A DNA stretch of 64,000 bases from Melampsora larici-populina 98AG31. Lineage: Eukaryota; Basidiomycota; Pucciniomycetes; Pucciniales; Melampsoraceae. Each line of letters starts with the position of its first letter. Position 1 is the first letter of the stretch. The notes beneath the pieces were generated by a model. It saw only the letters and a program-made list of their open reading frames with translations, did not search any database and was not told where the DNA came from. Positions 21,177-31,798 of the stretch are shown here, one piece after another. Location of the stretch: contig NW_006768767.1 of the NCBI RefSeq assembly GCF_000204055.1, positions 2,606,399-2,670,398 of the forward strand. The letters run 5' to 3'. The translations under genes were made by a program, and so were the position numbers.

Positions 21177-23555
21177 CTAACTCGAGCACTCTACATTGGA
21201 AACCTGAACACAGCATCTTTCAAAAGCATCAAATGGAAGAGGCTTAGTAAGAAAATCAGCCGGCATGGAATTAGTAGGAACATGAGCGGTAACGATATTC
21301 TTAAGCTTGACATGATCTCGAATAAAATGATATCGAACATCAATATGTTTAGATCTATCATTTATTAATGGTTCCTTGCACAAAAAGACAGTACCCCTAT
21401 TATCATTAAAAAGCTGAACAGCATCCCCAACCGATGAAATAGACACAGCTGAAACAGGTAAATTTAAATCCTTAAACAACGATTTGAACCAAATAGCATG
21501 GCGAGCGCAGTCGGAAATCGACATGTACTCAGCTTCAGTAGTGGATAATGCTGTAGACTTTTGACGTCGACTCCGCCACGAGATAATGGAGTTGCCAAAA
21601 GTGAATAAATAGCCAGTAACTGATCGTCGATCCACAGTGTCATTAGCGTAATCAGCATCACCATACCCTTTGAGATCGGCAGGCATAGAACCCCGAAAAA
21701 TAATACCCCTCGAGATTGTCCCCTTGATGTAACGAACAAGATGTTTAGCCGCCTTCCAATGATCAAAGGTGTAACATGAGTTAAAACGAGAAAGTTGGCT
21801 GACAGCATAGGCGATGTCGGGTCGAGTACTGATAGCTGCCCAATTTAAGGAACCAATCAGAGATTGATAAGGTAAGTAAGCTGCCGCCGCAACATCCTCC
21901 GGAGTACCAGGTAGCAACTTGAGACCAATCGGAAAGGGAATTTTCACAGGATTTAAATTGTCCATACCAAAACGTTCAAGCATGTCATTAAGATAATGAG
22001 ATTGATCCAAAGAGATAGCACCATCTTGATGATACTTGATATGCATACCAAGATGTAAAGAAGGTTGAGATTTCCATTTAAGTTCATAAGTTTTTAAAAG
22101 GTGAGTACGGAACTCATTCGCAAGAGCCTCGGAGCTTGAGATCATGAATCCATCATCAACATGCATGTGTAAGTAAATAAAATGATTCCCACGTTGATAA
22201 ATGAATAAACAGTTGTCGGCAGTTGAAGTCGTAAAACCAAAAGCCAATAACTTGGAACGCAGATCATCACTAAAGTCACGAGCACCCTGACAAGTACCGT
22301 ATAAGGATTTGTTAAGTTCCACACACATGCCTTCAGAACCCGGTTGAACAAAACCCTTTACCTGTTGAATATAAACCTTTTGCTTGATGAGGCCATGAAG
22401 AAAAGCAGTCATGATGTTGAATTGATATACAAAACATTTAAGATATGATGCAATAGCAACCAGAAGACGAAAAGTATCGGATTTTTCAACAGCAGAGTAA
22501 GTATCGATATAATCAAGACCTTCAATTTGACGATTACCAAAACACACCCATCTGGCTTTATACTTCAAGACATTTCCACTCTCATCGCGCTTCTTTTTCA
22601 ACACCCACATACCACCAATCACTCTAGCACCTTCAGGACGGGGAACTAATTTACCAACTTGATGACGATTCAAAGATTCGAATTCTGCTTGCATAGCCTT
22701 CTTCCATTCAGCAGCATCCGGAGATTCCATAGCCTGTTTATAGGTAGGTTTGTCATTTGTATCCAAACCCGCATGACCAATAAAATTTCCTAAACGTTTA
22801 GGCTTACTAGTTGTTCTGACAGGACGATCACCTCTTCCACATTGTTTCGATCCGTTGGAGGGAGAAAGAGGTCCCCGATCAAGACATTGGTCTGATGTAG
22901 TAGTACGTAAAGAAGGAAGTAACAATGTTTTGAGAACCGGACTAAGAATAGGACTGTCTTTAGGAATATTACTGATAGCATGTCTGGTAGGAGTTATTGG
23001 AAGACGATTTGTGGAGGACTCGGAAGATGAATCAACAGATATTGAAGATGGTAGAACGGATGATGGCTCAGTAGTAGAAGAAGAGAGAGTAGGAATATCA
23101 CAACCAGAATCTTGAATTATCAAAAAGGATGGAGACGTAGAACTAGGAGGTAGAGAAGTGAAGGAGAACGAATCCTCATTAAATACCACTGATCTGGTAA
23201 CAACTATTTTCTTGTCGGTTAGATCCCATACCCGGTATGCTTTGGCATTCAATTCATAACCCACTAAAACACCCTCTCGCCCCTTTAAACCTAGTTTTCC
23301 TGAGATCCGTGGGGCAAGATAGACGGTTGAACAACCAAGCGTTCTTAAAAAAGAAGGATCGGGCCCATGTGCGCCCCCGCCTGGTAAAAAACTATTCCAA
23401 AGTGATAAAGGAGTGTCGAAATTAAGGAAGGCGTGAGGAGAATGATTCAAAACGAAAACAGTTGCCAAAGCTATTTCGGCCCATAAGTTAGTTGGTAAAG
23501 CAGCATGGTGCCCACGAGCAGTCACGCTGATGACGCGAGACTTGATATTGGCCCA
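21177..23555 (-). pseudogene. pol: Copia pol, 5'-truncated: integrase C-terminus, RT, RNase H
   Basis: The minus-strand frame of about 790 codons begins inside the integrase (RVISVTARGHHAALPTNLWA) and continues with the Copia integrase tail, a Ser/Pro-rich linker, reverse transcriptase (WKKAMQAEFESLN, IGGMWVLKKKRD, YLHMHVDDGF) and RNase H (ADYANDTVDRRSVTGYLFTF, STTEAEYMSISD). It ends at 21177. The gag, protease and integrase catalytic core are missing; homology stops abruptly near 23555. In RT motif A the catalytic Asp is replaced by Asn (QFNIMTAFLHG, normally D at that position). The second motif keeps DD. A G-rich purine tract (GGGGGGAA) follows the stop at about 21170-21178, and the LTR then begins TGTTAGTTAG. 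It is not functional. Confidence 0.85.
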
Positions 23556-24374
23556 AAAAATCTGAAAAAATCTGGTAAGGCAAAATGTGCTATTTTCTTC
23601 CAGTTAGGAGATTTTGGTCATTGTAAAAAAATTCTAGCACTCAGTTTGGTGATGTTCAAAATTTTTGTGGAACAACACATAAATATGCAGCACCAAAGCA
23701 CTAAATTCACCCTTCAATATTGACAAGAAAAATCTGAAAAAAAAATTACAAGTGGAGGACAATATCCCCTTTGTTGAATGTTTTTTTCAGAATTTTTCTG
23801 GCTCAGTATGCAAGTCATCACATGTGTGTAATTTTAGGTACTTAAACGCTACTGCCATATGTACAAGGCTCCAAAACCACCCAAAAAAAAATTTGCAGCA
23901 CAACAAAGGATGCAAGATCATCTGTACATGGTTTGGAGACAGTGTGTGGAATTTTGATGCCCCTGTGAACCAAAATGCATTTAAACTTTATTTGGCAGAC
24001 TTTCAATGTTCTAACCTGCATGTATCCAAGACAAAGGCATCAAAAAATCCAAAAAAAACACCACACATCACAAAGGGGATTTCTGATCTCTCCTGATTTT
24101 TCTGGATTTTTTGGACTTCTTTGAGAGGGAAAAAGCTGGTAAAAACATCAAAAATTGCTTGCTGGGTTCATGCTGAGTATGAGGCTTTAAGCAACCCCGA
24201 AAAAACTTGACAGGACAAAGAGCGTTGTGTCTCTCTCCAGATCTTTTTCCAAGCGTTTTGGGCCACAACTGGGCCCACAATTCCAGGTACAATTTTTTGC
24301 CAATCATTTTTTGCTAGGGAGAAACACATTATTTTCACAGTGTTACTACTGTACTTTTGTTATTTATGCATATC
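23556..24374. other. Unassigned A/T-rich sequence at the Copia break
   Basis: Copia homology stops at about 23555 and this A/T-rich sequence begins, with AAAAAATCTGAAAAAATC at its start and a related word in opposite orientation near 24085-24110. An open frame at 23752-24096 has no recognisable content. It could be another insertion, but I found no convincing terminal repeats. Confidence 0.4.
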
Positions 24375-24377
24375 TAA

Positions 24378-25321
24378 GGGCCCGTTCGGCTGGAACCCAA
24401 AAACAGTTTTTGGCCAAAAACCCCACCAAAGCCAAAAACCGTTTTTGGGTCAAAACAGTTTTTGGTTTTTTTCAAAAACGCCGGTGTTCGGCAACTTTGT
24501 TTGATCAAATACAAAAACCGTATTTGATCAAAAATTCATCGCTTTTGAAAAACAGCCTCAAGGCTGTTTTTCAGATCAAAAAGTCTTTTTGCCCCTCACC
24601 CTCCCTCACCTCCATCAATCACCTTCAACTCATCTCTATCTCTCCACATGACAACACCCTTTCATTTCCTTCACACACCCCTCTCCGTTACTCAGCTTTC
24701 TTTTCTATTGTTCTCGTTTATTGACTCTATCATCATTTCAACAACTACTGTCGTCTTTTCATCGACTATTGTTGTCGTTGTTTACCAACTCTCGTCATCG
24801 TTCTTTATCAACTCTCTCGTTGTCTTTTTATCAATCCTTTTGTCATCTTTTTAAAAAGTCTATTGTTGTCTTTTATAATACAATAGAAGCAAATGAAAGA
24901 CTGGGTCACTGTGACAGATGTACCTTTGCCAAAAGCTGAATACACACTAGATACAAGTTGCTCTATCTTTCAGCATCTCGACGGAGTTCAGATTATTTGT
25001 ACAGAAAGCTCAAGTCTCCCTCATCATCTGCATAGGCCTATGGAGGTTGTCCAGGTGCAACTGTGATGGATGGATGGATCAATTTGAAAATGATTCAATC
25101 AAAAAAGTCTTGTCATTTCATCTTGAACAAACAGTCGAAAGGTGATCAATGGTCAACAATGATCATTTTGATCTTTTGTTGACCTTTTTGGTCGACTGTT
25201 CGGTAATCTAAAAAGGCCGAAAAACGAAATCTCTATCCGCCCCTCAAAAACTATTTTTCAGGGGCGGATAGAGATTTCGTTTTTGTGTAACAATTTTTGG
25301 CTAAATCAGCCGAACGGGCCC
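24378..25321. mobile_element. Tourist/Harbinger-type MITE
   Basis: The 944-bp element starts GGGCCCGTTCGGCTG and ends with CAGCCGAACGGGCCC. It is flanked by TAA on both sides (24375-24377 and 25322-25324), the TWA target duplication of PIF/Harbinger elements. It encodes no transposase. The interior is full of foldback: arms TTTGATCAAATAC near 24500, and a perfect 25-base hairpin at 25220-25284. T-rich CGTTGTC-type repeats fill the middle. Confidence 0.85.
25220..25284. repeat. Perfect 25-bp inverted repeat (hairpin)
   Basis: Arms 25220-25244 and 25260-25284 are exact complements (AAAAACGAAATCTCTATCCG and five more bases), separated by 15 bases. This lies inside the right half of the Harbinger-type MITE. 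A transcript would form a long stem and could act as a small-RNA precursor; that role is inference. Confidence 0.85.
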
Positions 25322-25324
25322 TAA

Positions 25325-25798
25325 GTTTTTCTAAATTGACAAGAAAATTCAGCGAATCCCTTGAAGTTGACCAGATTCTTAATGCCATGGGTATCAAGTT
25401 TTGTTTTTGTATATGTATATATAGATATATATATATATTCGATTCCAATCACGATTCTCATCTACGTTTGTAACTCAAATGACTTGGTACTTCTCGGGTG
25501 TCATTCGCTCAGAATGAGTCATTTCTTCATGGACAAGCTTGACATTTCGTGCCTCTTGCAAAGACCAATGCAAAAAGGTTTTGAACTCCCTTCCCTGAAA
25601 TCTAGCTGAGCCAGTACGGACATGGACAGGAGCAACCTCCCTTGTGCCTCGGAGTCGTATGTGTACTAGAGGTACTAGATATGATACATTCTAAAGTAAT
25701 TATTTAATCAAAAGTGTGCTTCTTTATAAATACAACAAGAAAATAAAATCAAGAAAAACAAATATCCAAAGATATATACCGCCCAATCCTTAAAAGCT
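25325..25798. other. Intergenic region, no gene supported
   Basis: It holds the right flank of the MITE and the probable 3' untranslated region of the kinase gene. A short TATATA run is at 25420-25440. Nothing coding was recognised. Confidence 0.5.
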
Positions 25799-26803
25799 TC
25801 ACATCAAAGAGTTTTCGATTTCTTCCCAATTCTTTAAACCAAAAGAATGATTTTCAAAGTTCAAGAGCTGATCAAGTTTTGGTATATAAGGAGGAATCGA
25901 TTCTAATCTTTTAACTTTTTCCCAATTAGTTCCTTTTAACCAATCGCGATTCATAAGATCCTCAAAACAAATCGATCTAGTAGGGTCAGATTGATCAAGT
26001 AAATAATTAATAAATCCATCACACGATTCACTTATATCTTTTTGTTTAAAGTTTTCACCTAATAACTCAATCAGTACATGAGCTAATCTACCCCAATCTT
26101 CTTCACGTAAGTCACTTGAAAATGGTTCTTCAGGATCATTAAAACTTTCGAATGAATTATTACAATAAGATGATCTTCTCTTTTCTCCTAAAACTTGGAA
26201 TTCATCTTCAACTCTTGCTGCTAATCCAAAATCAATTAATTTAATATGACCATCTAAACCAATCATAACATTATCACACTTCAAATCTCTAAATGCAATC
26301 GAATTCGAATGTAAATGATCTAATGCAAGAATCAATTCTGTAACATAAAATCGAGCTTGTTCTTCATTTAGACCATAATAAAACTTATCTAATAATAAAT
26401 CAAGTAAGGTACCACCTGGAATAAATTCAAAAACTAATGCAGTAAATCTTTCTTTAATCAAAAAGTTTCCATAATATTTAGTTAAAAATGGATAATTTGA
26501 ATCAAGTGAGTTTAAGATTTCAAGTTCTTGTTGTATAAAAAATTCGGTTAAACTTGAACTTTGATCTGAGTCTGATAAAATCTTGATAGCTAATAATTTA
26601 TTTTCTTGTTTATGTTGTATATCTCTTGAAATATAAATTGATCCTTGTGAACCTTTTCCAATTAATGGACCTAATTCATAATCTGATATACTTAATATTC
26701 TTCTTTGAATTGGTTCAAAAGTTAATCTTTTAGGAGAAATGATTTCTGAAGGGTTTACCTCTTGAAAGGCTATGTTAGTAGGTGGGCTTAGATCAGATTT
26801 CAT
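25799..26803 (-). CDS. AGC-like protein kinase with degenerate activation segment
   Basis: This is a single-exon frame of 334 residues starting at 26803. Kinase motifs in order: glycine loop GKGSQGSI at 49-56, the ATP lysine in LAIKIL (K74), a helix-C glutamate in QQELEIL (93 or 95), FRDLKCDN at 171-178 (HRD His replaced by Phe, Asp173 kept, Asn178 kept), and DFG at 191-193. After DFG the usual activation loop and APE motif are missing; instead about 40 Ser/Asn/acidic residues lead straight to EEDWGRLAHVLIELL (the helix-F region, Asp236). The YRDLK-like loop is closest to AGC kinases. The ATP and catalytic residues suggest it can be active, but substrate recognition is likely unusual. No membrane or targeting signal is seen. 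Confidence 0.85.
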   Translation of the reverse strand: MKSDLSPPTNIAFQEVNPSEIISPKRLTFEPIQRRILSISDYELGPLIGKGSQGSIYISRDIQHKQENKLLAIKILSDSDQSSSLTEFFIQQELEILNSLDSNYPFLTKYYGNFLIKERFTALVFEFIPGGTLLDLLLDKFYYGLNEEQARFYVTELILALDHLHSNSIAFRDLKCDNVMIGLDGHIKLIDFGLAARVEDEFQVLGEKRRSSYCNNSFESFNDPEEPFSSDLREEDWGRLAHVLIELLGENFKQKDISESCDGFINYLLDQSDPTRSICFEDLMNRDWLKGTNWEKVKRLESIPPYIPKLDQLLNFENHSFGLKNWEEIENSLM

Positions 26804-27493
26804 GTTATCAGGATGACCAGAGTTGAAGCCTGTGTTTGGATTTGATTTTCTCGATATGAAAGGCTGAGAAGTATGTCGATGAGAAGGGTTTGATGATGAT
26901 TATTTAAAGGATATCAGTCTTGATAGTTCTTCTTATTATAAGTCAGCAGGTCAATCCAAGATGGACACTGCTTTATTGAAGCGAAAATGACCAGAATAGT
27001 CAATAGGTAAAGTCCTATGCATCCTCAAGTGCGATTGATGTTTAAGGAAATCTCGCTGAACGAAAAATCTCCTCATCCGAATCGTATCAAAAACATCGAA
27101 CAATGTGTTGTTAGAATGCTGATTGAGCACTTTTGTCTGGAAATGTGGATAACAGTAGCCACTGATGAGTTTTTCTTCGAATTAGAAGTGAAAGCAACCT
27201 GGATGAGTGCAGTTGAGGTATATATAAGTGACTAAACCTCAGATATAACATCAAAAACTCATGAATTTATATCCACGATCAACAAAAGAAATATATCAAT
27301 GAAACCTTTGATGACCTGAAAAGAGACAAGTAGGATAATACAAGCATCGCGATCCAATTTCAAAGAAGTCCAAATTAGGAAAATATGATTCAAGAACAAT
27401 TAGAAGTCAGGAGATCACAGCATGTCACCGGTTAGGGAAGATTTCATGCTGAATGCATTTGAAAAGGAAAGAGATTGAATGATGATAAATTTA
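26804..27493. other. Intergenic region between kinase and Mutator-like element
   Basis: It contains the probable kinase promoter (T/A-rich, 26804-26950) and nothing else supported. A 72-codon open frame at 27017-27235 has no recognisable content. Confidence 0.5.
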
Positions 27494-27596
27494 GGATCCC
27501 GGTATCCCCACCACCCCCCCTTGGTAGCCTCACCACCCCCTCCCTTTCACAGCTAGTGAAAGTGTCACTTACCAGTGACACAAGCTGTGACAGTAA
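27494..27596. repeat. MULE left terminal inverted repeat
   Basis: This is the complement of 30748-30850 over its full 103 bases, with a few mismatches at GTGTCACTTACC (right copy GTGCTACTTACC). It includes a CCACCACCCCCCC tract and the imperfect palindrome CACAGCTAGTG. Confidence 0.9.
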
Positions 27597-28513
27597 CACA
27601 GTCTCCAGACGTCCGTCTTCCGCACTCGAAGTTGCCTGGAGCATGTTTTCTCAAGTTTTCTCAAGTTTTTTCACACAAAATCCTAGATGAATCAACAGAC
27701 GAGATGAATCAAGATTACTCCGATCGATTGAAAATGAAGACCAAATGAAAATCAATTCAACAGACCGATTGAAAATTAAGAATGAAGATAAATTAGTGAG
27801 AACGATTCAAACCAATGAACCAGAACAATAGAATGAATTGTGTCGAGTGGTCTTTTTCATCCCGTACTACCTATTCTACAGTTCTTCTAGAGAAACTATA
27901 GATCTTGATGAATTTGTTGATTTACTAGGTATGGCATTGAAGCGGGTAGATTACAAGAAGCCATCAATCTTTTAAAAAACAACATGGGAAACAACAAATC
28001 GAATGCTGAGATCGAATTACAACCCTATACGATCGCCTTCAAAGTTTCCGAACGCTTTTTAAAGAATTTAGAAGACATTATAGAAGAGCACGACGAGATA
28101 ACGATTTGATTTTTTACCGTGTAGATTCAGTAAGTAGCTCTTTTCAACGGAAAATGTTTATCCTCTTTGCTCAATCACATCAATCATTATCAGAGTCATT
28201 CATTATCAGATACAAAGGACTGAAAGTTGTAACAAATTAAGAAATTCTACTGAAGTAAGAGGCATGAACTCAAGTGATACTTGACATATTCATGACCCGT
28301 TCAAAACCAAGCATGTGAGCCAAATTAGCAGCCGCTTCAAAGTCTCCAAAAGCCACTATCGAATATTTTGGTTTATAAGAAGGCAATGAACAAGTAGAAG
28401 CTAAATCAGCTCTCATTTGAGTTTCTTGATGAATTGAGTTGTAAATGGAAGAATGTAAATGAAGACTAAGACTGCTTTGAAGTTGTTGCCTTTGAATGCT
28501 GATTGAATCGAAC
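27597..28513. other. Non-transposase interior of the MULE, with possible captured exons
   Basis: On the plus strand, an AG acceptor at 27927-27928 is followed by an open exon (27929-28109) reading YGIEAGRLQEAINLLKNNMG and ending DEITI with TGA. On the minus strand, 28270-28500 is open and ends in ANLAHMLGFERVMNMSSIT. Both have the A/T-ending codons of host genes rather than of the transposase. Neither family is recognised. They may be captured host gene pieces, as in Pack-MULEs, or just the 3' region of the element. Confidence 0.35.
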
Positions 28514-30657
28514 TTAAGCAAAGTTTGTTGATTGTGCTGGGTCACGACACGTTCTTTTGTTGTGACCTGTCCCGTGGCATTGACTACATCGACGACCTTC
28601 ATGTTTGGCATCCTGATGTTCGTATTGTGAGAGATCACGCTTGGATTTATTCGATGACCCTACAGGCCGACCACGAGATCAAATCGGATCTGGATCACCA
28701 ACGGTGGGAGGTGGATTGATGAGGATCCGACTCAACTGATTACACAACACGCTTTGCTGATGAGCAGGGAGATTTCCATGGCGAGTCTGTATGCTGTCTA
28801 GTAGTGCCTCCAAATTAGGTACCTGCTCGTGCATAATAGGGACAACAAATCCTTGATCTAGATGCCAATGAGAGTCGAAGTGGGTTGGAGCCAATTTCCT
28901 TGAAGATGAGATGAGGTGCTTGAGGAAGTGAGCGCAAGGTAACCCTTGCAACCCAGAGAGTACGTAGGTGCATGTATTGGTGTTGTCCAAAGAAAGTGCC
29001 TTCTGGTATTGCTTGTAGGTCTGTTCGCATATCAGGCTTAGAACTTTGAATGATGAACAGAGGAGAGAAATTGTTACAAAACGTAGAAAGAACTTTACCT
29101 CAAGTAGTGCGTAGTGTGAAATTTTTTGGTTGACATCGCTCCAGATCCGAGGACGAAGACGAGATAAGGTATGAGTTTGATCGTATGCTATCTTTTGTGA
29201 TATCTTATCATATTGCTGCTGACATAGAATTTCAAGCTTGCTATATACAGTTGCCAAATCACCGGTTGACTGCCATACCCAGCCTTTGATACCTGCATGA
29301 CCACCTTCAGCTCGAGAAGTGACAGTGTGACCAAAGTGTTTGATATCCTTTGTCCACGCGGTGACAAATTTTTCCTTGTGAGTAACCCACGTAGTCTTGA
29401 TGTAATTGAATGTAGGCTCATCAATCATAGTCCGAAGTGCCTCAAGGTTTGTGTCAAACTTGTCGGCAGAGAGTGAGCTGCAAATGTTCATCCAGTGGTT
29501 CTGAACTTTCTTCCATTCGTCATCGGATAGCTTGTTTTTGACATTGACTTGAACATTCTTCTCGATGTGCCACTTGCACAGTAGATTTTTGGCATCTGGC
29601 AGAGCTTTTGTCAGCGCGTTCATCAAAGCAAGTTCTCGATCAGTCACCACAGCCTGTAGTTTTGCAAGCTTTGGCCCATAGCACAACTTCATTTGCTCCA
29701 GAATCCAGCGATAGTCTTCCTCTGTTTCTTGTCGCATTAGACCAAAACATAAGGAGATGGACTGATGAGTTGGTGATACTCCTATAACATGCAGAAGTGG
29801 CATATGAAAACTAAATTAGAGAGAGACCAAAGTCAGCTTGAGTCTTGATTCTAGACGAGTTCATTGAGAATACCTCACCGATTGGTTTTGTATGTAGAAT
29901 CCATCAGCAGCACATCAGATGTCCAGAACTCTGCAGCTGACTTTATACTAGCTTTGGGTGCAACAAAGAAGCGCAGAAGTCTATGATGAGAGTCTAGCTC
30001 AAAAGTATGGAAGACATCATTTTCCTTAAGGTTGTCAATTAAAGCTTCAAGTGGTGTGCGTCCATTGAGATTGATAAGTCTTTGTTTCTTGATCACATTG
30101 TAGATATCTTGACTTGTAGATAAGTTACTTGGGTCAGAAGCCTTCAGGGTACGTAGAATGAGTCGTGTAGGAACACCTGCATTTGCCATGTTAAGAACAG
30201 TGGTCAGCTGTTCCGGTGAAAGCTTCCGTGCAGCTGGTATCTCGGCAAGAGTTTTGGAAGGCTCGTGATTGATGTGCTGATCATTGGTGAGTTCAATGTT
30301 CCACCGGTGAGTGAATTGCTCACGTCGGACTGTAGCAGACCATTTACAACCCAGCTGCTGACTCGATGTAGAACGAACCCTACTCTCAACCGGCTGAGGA
30401 GTTCCACCATGAGCACAGACAAAAACACGCTTCTTGGCTCTCTTGTGTCTATCGTAACAGGTTCGGGTGATTTTCAGCCAGTAGCCCAATGTTTTGGTGT
30501 AGTTTCGTAGTGCATCCTCAGCTTCCTGTAGGGATGAATATGAGACCAGGAGTTCATCTATGTTCATTTCCGAGGTTGTGTGTTGAATTTGAATGGTAAT
30601 AAGGTTTGAAGTGGTTTGAGTTTGGTCGAAGTGGAGTTGATGCGGAGAGAGGCTCAA
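28514..30657 (-). pseudogene. Mutator-like transposase, late in-frame stop
   Basis: Exon 1 (30657-29879) carries a FAR1-like DNA-binding region (QEAEDALRNYTKTLGYWLKI, DQHINHEPSKTL) and ends in MDSTYKTN. Exon 2 (from 29810) continues FHMPLLHVIGVSP with the MULE DDE core: DSTYK for the first Asp, VVTDRELALMNAL for the second, then CKWHIEKNV and SRAEGGHAGIKGW. The SWIM-like segment CTYVLSGLQGLPCAHFL follows. A TGA at 28679-28681 stops the frame, but the same frame then reads SRGRPVGSSNKSKRD (AT-hook like) and the zinc knuckle CSQCHGTGHNKRTC, ending at 28514. So the enzyme core is intact while the C-terminal DNA-binding tail is cut off. The intron at 29811-29878 is inferred from GT-AG and family fit. 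Confidence 0.85.
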
Positions 30658-30747
30658 GTAAAAGGTTTGATTGAAAACTCAATTGGTATTTCTGCACACG
30701 TGTTGTGGGTAATCTCAAGGACAGCTAGAGGCAAAGCCCGTGGTGCA

Positions 30748-30850
30748 TTACTGTCACAGCTTGTGTCACTGGTAAGTAGCACTTTCACTAGCTGTGAAAG
30801 GGAGGGGGTGGTGAGGCTACCAAGGGGGGGTGGTGGGGATACCGGGATCC
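30748..30850. repeat. MULE right terminal inverted repeat
   Basis: Partner of 27494-27596 in inverted orientation. The transposase start codon lies 90 bases inside it, so the repeat probably contains the transposase promoter. Confidence 0.9.
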
Positions 30851-30858
30851 TAAATTTA

Positions 30859-31798
30859 ATTGTCATCATAAGGTATGCGATTTTTGACAAAGAGCGAAAG
30901 CTCAAGAGCAAAATTGAATTCTCAATCTAATGAAAATATCACCAGTGTCATACTTTCATTCTCGGATCTCTAAGTAATTCCTCTAATATCAAATGTAAAG
31001 AAATCAAGAAAAAACATTGCATCTAACCTTTAAAGGTGGTCATTTTTGAAAGTCATGAATAATTAAACTGTCACATGCCTCGAGCGTAACTCCATGATAT
31101 GGGTACAGTGGTATGACTCTCTGTAGTAGACATGCAGTAGCCTACGACACCAAGTATGATAATCGCATGATCAACCAGGTACGTAGTTCCTTTGAGGTGA
31201 AAGGATAAATATCTACTGATCAACCTTCACTGCATAGTTCTCGCAGGTGGCGGTCCAGAGAAAAAGCGCAAAGTATGAAGTTGAATAGACGTCCGTTCAG
31301 ATACGAGTCATCTCTAAAGCTCAGAGAAAACACTTGCCTCTTTCCGAAGATGTATAGAGGAATTGTATGAAGATTGAGATGAGTGAAGTGAAAGTGCAAT
31401 CATAAGACATCCTTGGACTTCACTGTAAAGTATCACTAAACTTGTGTTGCTCATTGTCAATTTGTTACAAGACAAGAATGAATTGGACCAAATCTGATAT
31501 TCAACGACGCGTACAATCTTTCTTTGAATCTGAAGTATCATAATCTTCGACTTCTTTTCTTCATATCCCAATCCAAGACATTATCATCAATACACGCCCA
31601 CCATGATGTAAATGTCATTCATCACATATAAATCAATCCTACTCACTCTTGCATTTCCGATTTCAAACAAGTTAGCCTACAGCTGAATCAGCAAGGTTGA
31701 GATTTTTTTGTTAAATTGACAAATGAAAATGCAAAAGAAATATGTAGAAGATTATAGTATCAAGATTATTCTATCTTCCCTTTGAAAAAAAAACACAA
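30859..31798. other. Intergenic region, no gene supported
   Basis: It is A/T-rich. A possible intron with flanking short coding-like pieces lies at about 31140-31300 (donor GTACGT at 31180, acceptor TCGCAG near 31248), but no start or family can be assigned. The 3' part is probably the LSM4 3' untranslated region. Confidence 0.4.

Larger units (their letters stand above)
27494..30850 (-). mobile_element. Mutator-like element (MULE) with 103-bp terminal inverted repeats
   Basis: The terminal inverted repeats are 27494-27596 and 30748-30850, both starting GGATCCCGGTATCCCCACCA and nearly identical over 103 bases. Outside both lies TAAATTTA (27486-27493 and 30851-30858), which could be an 8-base target duplication; it is its own complement, so it could also be part of the repeats. 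The element is 3,357 bp and carries a MULE transposase on the minus strand plus about 900 bases of extra sequence near the left repeat. High similarity of the two repeats suggests recent activity. Confidence 0.88.

Noticed and set aside
31090..31300. Exon-like pieces with a GTACGT...CGCAG intron
   Set aside because: Two short open pieces flank it, but no start, no family and no further exons could be found.
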